In this document: piece after piece, positions 22,311-25,725 of the stretch
Position numbering within the stretch: position 1 is the first letter of the stretch
How the letters are laid out: each line of letters starts with the position of its first letter
Notes under the pieces: model-generated
Seen by the model: only the letters and a program-made list of their open reading frames with translations
What the model was told of the DNA's origin: nothing
The model's database searches: none
DNA from: SZUA-287 sp036397975
GTDB taxonomy: Bacteria > Bacteroidota > Ignavibacteria > UBA10030 > UBA6906
Assembly (NCBI GenBank): GCA_036397975.1
Contig: DASWHW010000175.1
Location: 1-25,725, forward strand
DNA length: 25,725 nt
Direction: 5' to 3'
Program-made: the position numbers and the translations under genes

Positions 22311-22529
22311 TCATTGTGTGACATCGCCAGTCGACAAATGTAGTTCGTTCATTTTTTCTTCGATGATGTCGTGATGGTCGAGGCTTCGATTCGCCAAATC
22401 TGTCAGCATTGATTGCATGTCCGGGTCCGCGGCAAACTCCGCTGCTCGAAGATATGCATCGCGGGCAGCATCTTCATGCCCCATCGCTTCTACCAGGAGT
22501 CGGGCAAAGGCCCTTTCAAAAGCATCCAT
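22311..22529 (-). CDS. Small ferritin-like protein, second copy
   Basis: This 72-residue helical protein has EAMGHEDAARDAYLRAAEFAADPDM, then LTDLANRSLDHHDIIEEKM, a half-ferritin pattern similar to the protein at 20899-21132. Here the second helix keeps a histidine (SLDHH), so partial metal binding is possible. GGGAGG lies before ATG 22529. It lies between the M28 peptidase and hypB genes. Function unknown; protection of oxygen-sensitive metal enzymes is a possibility. Confidence 0.7.
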   Translation of the reverse strand: MDAFERAFARLLVEAMGHEDAARDAYLRAAEFAADPDMQSMLTDLANRSLDHHDIIEEKMNELHLSTGDVTQ

Positions 22530-22621
22530 TCTTTCCTCCCATTGCTATGATATGCGTTGCTATGTTTTTTTCTCCAAGATGCGTGCCGGATCAACGGTCT
22601 TGTTCCAGCCTAAATTCCGGC

Positions 22622-22646
22622 CTTCTTTCCAGAAGTGGGAAAGAAG
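22622..22646. terminator. Hairpin downstream of the M28 peptidase gene (weak terminator candidate)
   Basis: CTTCTTTCC (22622-22630) is exactly complementary to 22638-22646, loop 7 nt, 40 bp after the peptidase stop. No U-run follows on the minus strand, so termination is uncertain; the 156-bp gap holds nothing else I recognise. Confidence 0.35.
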
Positions 22647-22685
22647 ACGGAGCGCTTTCCCAAAGGTGCGAACACATCCTTGCAC

Positions 22686-24821
22686 TTATCGGAGAAGCAT
22701 CATTCGGATGGTCTGCATCTTACTGCCTGATTTCAACGTGCAGAAATAGACGCCCGTTGATGACGCCGAGCCATCCCAGCGAATACGATAGAATCCAGGT
22801 GCCTGTTCTTTGTTGACCAGAGTCGTTACCAATCGACCGAGAAAATCTGTCACGATGAGTTCGATATATGCCTTCGTTTGGATCTCATAGGAGATTTCCG
22901 TTTCCGGGTTGAATGGATTAGGAAAATTCTGATGAAGGCGGAAAATCGACGGAACAGAAAACCCCGTTCGTTCGACCGACACTGTTGGTGCCACTTCGAT
23001 CGTGTCTGACGGTTGGCTTTCGTGTGCCGTCGAATCGACAGCAGTCACGAAGTATGATCGCAACGTCTGACTCGAAGTTGAGTCGGTATACGTTGTATCT
23101 TGAACGGGTTCGGACGTCAAACGGATGAAGGACTGGGACGAATCCAGGGACCGATACACGTGGTACCCCAAAAGGTCTACCTCGTCGCCAGGGCGCCAAT
23201 CCAAACGAGACCAGGGAGGCGAAGCAGTTAGCGATCGAGGCGGCAGCGGGACCATCCACGGCACAGCCGTTTTTTCAGCGATCAATCCTTCCCGGCCAGT
23301 CAAATCAATTCCCGCAACGCCGACAAAATACTGCCTCCCCTCGATGAGGTTCGGAACCATGGTTGAGGTTCCAGAGACAACGTAGCTGGTGTCGTACAAA
23401 AAAGGGAGTTGACCGACGTACACCCGATACTCACGGACGTCTGGAATCGCAGCGTCATCCCATGACGCAAACAGTGAGGAACCGTCTCCCCTATCGCGAA
23501 GAGCGAATCCATCCACGGCCGGCGGCAATTCATCAAGGATGAGAAGCATCGCCATCCCGGCCCTCACAATTTCCTTTGCATACGGAATCTCCAAATACTG
23601 CAGGAGATCATTCGGACTATGATAATACGGACTGAAATCACGCTCGATGCAGAAGACTGCGCTATAGCCTTGCTGATAGAACGGATAGCTGTCACTGCTT
23701 CCGCGATACGACGATGTCATAACAGGCGTAAGGGTTGTGTACATTGAGGCCGCAGCGGCATGAAGGTCGGAGAACGCTTCGCTCCCCGGATACCAGACGA
23801 TGTAAAAATCCCGGTCGGATGACGATTGATTTCGATACCCGAGCATATCATAATTCATCATCACGGTGATATCCCGGTTTTGTTGTCTCGCTCGTTGTGC
23901 ATAGGAAGCACTCCCTCTTAATCCGGCCTCTTCGGCGGCAAAGGTGATAAAACGTAATGTCAACGAGGGTTGATAATTCATTTCTTTCAACACACGAGCC
24001 ATTTCGAGAACTGCTGCGGTTCCGGTTGCGTTATCATCCGCACCTGGTGCCGCACTCAGGTTTGATGAATATGAATCATGGTGCGCTCCAATGATGAGCT
24101 CTTTGGAAGAACTGCCGGGAAGCGTGGCAATGACATTCTTCTGCCAGGTTCCGTTGTACTGAAAACTGTCCAGAACAACATCGGTGAACCCAAACGAGAA
24201 AAACTCATTCCTCAACCATCCGGAAATGCTGTCGCGATTGGCGTTCATATAATACCGTGTACCGAAATCCTGCAAGTCCTGAATAGATGAGGTGATCATC
24301 GAATCAGCAATGTGTGACAGGATCAAGTTAATCTCCTCCGACGGTTGAAGGATTCTCCCGGGAAGATGAACAGCCTGAGGGTTGCGCCATAGATCATTCG
24401 GGGGAACAGGAACAACGCTCCATCCCCGGAGGGACAGTTCATCGAAGAGAGACGCCGGACCTTTTACCAAAAAGAGATCGTCAGCAACGAAGAGAACCTG
24501 CAAGCCTTCTCGAGTGAGCTGATCCTGCCTGAGTCTTTTCTGCCGATCACTGATGACCGCATACGCAGAAGACCACGGGTGATCATCGACCGGCACCATC
24601 GTGACGCCGGTGCTGATCGCGCGCTGTGCCTCACGATTGGTCAGTCCAATGAGCGCGTGATCTCCGAGGCGCTGATACAGGCGACATCCGACAGCTTCAT
24701 GCAAACGACTAACTTGCTCGGACTGAACAATTGCCAATAGCTCGTCACCAGCGACGGCGCGGTCAATAGTGAAATAAGAAATATCAAGAAGGAAAAAGAG
24801 AAGTAAGAACAATGGTTTCAT
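22686..24821 (-). CDS. Secreted M28-family metallopeptidase with type IX secretion sorting domain
   Basis: This 711-residue protein starts with a signal peptide (KPLFLLLFFLLDISYFT, cleavage near AVAG). After an N-terminal region come the M28 zinc aminopeptidase motifs: GAHHDSY (H248), GADDNATG (D262/D263), FAAEEAGLRG (E297/E298), MNYDMLGY (D325) and YYHSPND (H401). Two fibronectin III-like domains follow (about 435-525 and 530-615). The C-terminal domain begins near residue 628 with FRLHQNFPNPFNPETEISYEI and ends GVYFCTLKSGSK, the type IX (Por) sorting signal. It should be exported and released or anchored at the cell surface, cleaving peptides. AAGGAG precedes the ATG. It overlaps the hydrogenase protease gene by 4 bp, an odd pairing functionally. 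This domain is the main basis for the organism call. Confidence 0.95.
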   Translation of the reverse strand: MKPLFLLLFFLLDISYFTIDRAVAGDELLAIVQSEQVSRLHEAVGCRLYQRLGDHALIGLTNREAQRAISTGVTMVPVDDHPWSSAYAVISDRQKRLRQDQLTREGLQVLFVADDLFLVKGPASLFDELSLRGWSVVPVPPNDLWRNPQAVHLPGRILQPSEEINLILSHIADSMITSSIQDLQDFGTRYYMNANRDSISGWLRNEFFSFGFTDVVLDSFQYNGTWQKNVIATLPGSSSKELIIGAHHDSYSSNLSAAPGADDNATGTAAVLEMARVLKEMNYQPSLTLRFITFAAEEAGLRGSASYAQRARQQNRDITVMMNYDMLGYRNQSSSDRDFYIVWYPGSEAFSDLHAAAASMYTTLTPVMTSSYRGSSDSYPFYQQGYSAVFCIERDFSPYYHSPNDLLQYLEIPYAKEIVRAGMAMLLILDELPPAVDGFALRDRGDGSSLFASWDDAAIPDVREYRVYVGQLPFLYDTSYVVSGTSTMVPNLIEGRQYFVGVAGIDLTGREGLIAEKTAVPWMVPLPPRSLTASPPWSRLDWRPGDEVDLLGYHVYRSLDSSQSFIRLTSEPVQDTTYTDSTSSQTLRSYFVTAVDSTAHESQPSDTIEVAPTVSVERTGFSVPSIFRLHQNFPNPFNPETEISYEIQTKAYIELIVTDFLGRLVTTLVNKEQAPGFYRIRWDGSASSTGVYFCTLKSGSKMQTIRMMLLR

Positions 24822-25327
24822 GACATATCTCCTTTAGTGTAATGATATCGTTCGGATTCGAACAGCTGAACCTCCTGTTCGACCGCACGGACGAGAAACG
24901 GTAAAGCCTCAACGACAGGGACGGAGAGGGGGTCACCAACGCCGAACGAGTAGCCGGTGATTCCAAATAGGCGGAATGTATGTGGCAGCTTTCCGAGTCT
25001 CCGGCCAAGCTCAATCGCTTGTGCGACACCGAATGCATGCGATGAGAATCCAAACATCGATGATGGAATCGGTCGTGCATGAACATTGATGATATGAATC
25101 TCACCGGATGAATGTCGGGGGGCCAGGGCATCGATCAGGAACACTCTCTCCTCCTGCCCTAGTATCTCGAACAGGGAACCCCCTTCTCCACTGTGCTCCA
25201 CCACATGGACGTCCAGGAACGTCTTTTTCTGAATTGACCGGGCTGCTATCAAGCCTAGTTTATCGTCCCCGCGCATTTCGTTCCCCACACCAATGACCAG
25301 GGTCCACCCTTGTCGCTGGGGTTCCAT
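24818..25327 (-). CDS. NiFe hydrogenase maturation endopeptidase
   Basis: This 169-residue protein belongs to the HycI/HybD/HoxW family, which binds the nickel of the immature large subunit and cuts off its C-terminal tail. It has VIGVGNEMRGDDKLGL (E and D near residues 15-20), LIDALAP (D) and SSHAFGV (H), the three nickel-contacting places. ATG 25327 shares one base with the large subunit stop (TGATG); a longer reading into the large subunit gene is not family-like. The large subunit ends DPCISCATH plus ten residues, so it carries the tail this enzyme removes. The stop overlaps the M28 peptidase start by 4 bp. Confidence 0.94.
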   Translation of the reverse strand: MEPQRQGWTLVIGVGNEMRGDDKLGLIAARSIQKKTFLDVHVVEHSGEGGSLFEILGQEERVFLIDALAPRHSSGEIHIINVHARPIPSSMFGFSSHAFGVAQAIELGRRLGKLPHTFRLFGITGYSFGVGDPLSVPVVEALPFLVRAVEQEVQLFESERYHYTKGDMS

Positions 25328-25725
25328 CACGGTACCTCTTCCGTTGTGAGTGTGAGAAAATGAGTAGCGCAGGAAATGCACGGATCGTAGTTCCTCACAG
25401 CCTGTTCGCATCGCCGGGTGAGTTCATCTTTCGGCAGATCCGTATTTCTTCCAACGAATGCTCGGAGATCGTTTTCAATCGTTTCCTGGTTCTGGGACGT
25501 GGGCGGGACGATCTTGGCATCCATGATCAAACCATCGCCGCCAATTTTGTAGCGATGATATAATGTGCCGCGCGGCGCCTCTGTCGCACCAAAGCCAGTT
25601 CCTGCAACCGGCTGCACAGGAACTGCGGCGGCTTCCGGCATTTCATAATTGGCAATGATACGGAGTGCTTCACCCAACGCGTAGACCGTCTCGACGCATC
25701 GGACAGCAATGCTGCGAAACGGATT
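25327..25725 (-). CDS. NiFe hydrogenase large subunit, group 3-type, C-terminal part (runs off window)
   Basis: The frame is open to the window edge; 132 C-terminal residues are visible. GFGATEAPRGTLYHRYKIG and KIVPPTSQNQ, then DPCISCATH, the C-terminal CxxC nickel ligands followed by the tail FLTLTTEEVP. This resembles cytosolic group 3 enzymes (3b-like bidirectional NAD(P)-linked hydrogenase, sulfhydrogenase) more than group 1 uptake enzymes, but the exact subgroup needs the missing part. The tail after H implies cleavage by the protease encoded next. It reacts H2 with a soluble carrier; small subunit and diaphorase genes should lie beyond 25725. Confidence 0.93.
   Translation of the reverse strand, partial: NPFRSIAVRCVETVYALGEALRIIANYEMPEAAAVPVQPVAGTGFGATEAPRGTLYHRYKIGGDGLIMDAKIVPPTSQNQETIENDLRAFVGRNTDLPKDELTRRCEQAVRNYDPCISCATHFLTLTTEEVP

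Noticed and set aside
1..25725. CRISPR arrays, tRNA or rRNA genes, insertion sequences, phage genes
   Set aside because: I looked for regular direct repeats, cloverleaf-like segments, conserved rRNA stretches, and transposase or integrase motifs on both strands and saw none.

Overview
Organism. The window looks like a chromosomal segment of an anaerobic or facultative member of the Bacteroidota/Ignavibacteriota (Chlorobi-side) radiation. The strongest clue is the secreted M28 peptidase at 22686-24821, whose C-terminus is the FPNPFNP-type sorting domain used by the type IX (Por) secretion system. An ECF sigma factor with a soluble zinc anti-sigma, a group-3-type NiFe hydrogenase and 2-oxoacid:ferredoxin oxidoreductase fit such a lifestyle. 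Almost every gene is on the minus strand; only the malic enzyme is on the plus strand. Short gene overlaps (ATGA, TGATG, TAGTG) are very frequent. I see no phage, IS element, CRISPR array, rRNA or tRNA.

Layout, read right to left (the direction of transcription). 25725-18496: the C-terminal end of a NiFe hydrogenase large subunit, its maturation protease, a type IX-secreted M28 peptidase, a small ferritin-like protein, HypB, a HypC-like protein lacking the HypC catalytic residues, a second small ferritin-like protein, and a two-gene 2-oxoacid:ferredoxin oxidoreductase (alpha; fused beta-gamma). 18426-16640: a fatty acid hydroxylase-superfamily membrane protein with a clear terminator, and a COG0731-type radical SAM protein. 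16555-13645: an ECF sigma factor, a zinc anti-sigma factor, then six small genes (DUF2892, DUF6132, OsmC, a second and easily missed 57-residue DUF6132 protein, DUF302, thioredoxin) ending at a terminator. The same bipartite promoter motif, CTGACCCTT-N13-GCATCTAACA, stands before both the sigma gene and the six-gene block. 13502-12789: a Cys-rich MerR regulator followed by a frameshifted, truncated remnant of a sulfide:quinone-reductase-like flavoprotein. 12705-10396 (plus): NADP-malic enzyme with a phosphotransacetylase-like domain and a strong terminator. 10395-9824: a 572-bp noncoding stretch with a sigma-54-like site. 9823-6461: a four-gene membrane redox module (two membrane-anchored GcvH-fold proteins, a HybA-like four-cluster ferredoxin, an NrfD/HybB-like membrane subunit). 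6290-2765: a sensor kinase with c-type heme motifs, its sigma-54-dependent response regulator and an archaemetzincin, in one overlapping run. 2527-1: hemN, an Rrf2 Fe-S regulator and the start of a NosR/NapH-like polyferredoxin membrane protein.

How it fits together (inference). The window is rich in electron-transfer and redox-sensing functions: cytosolic hydrogenase and ferredoxin oxidoreductase, a quinone-linked NrfD module, a possible heme-based two-component sensor, an Fe-S Rrf2 regulator beside anaerobic heme synthesis, and an ECF/anti-sigma pair that appears to control a thiol/persulfide-type operon. The two least-described assemblies are the ECF-controlled DUF2892/DUF6132/OsmC/DUF302/thioredoxin operon and the GcvH-like/HybA/NrfD module.
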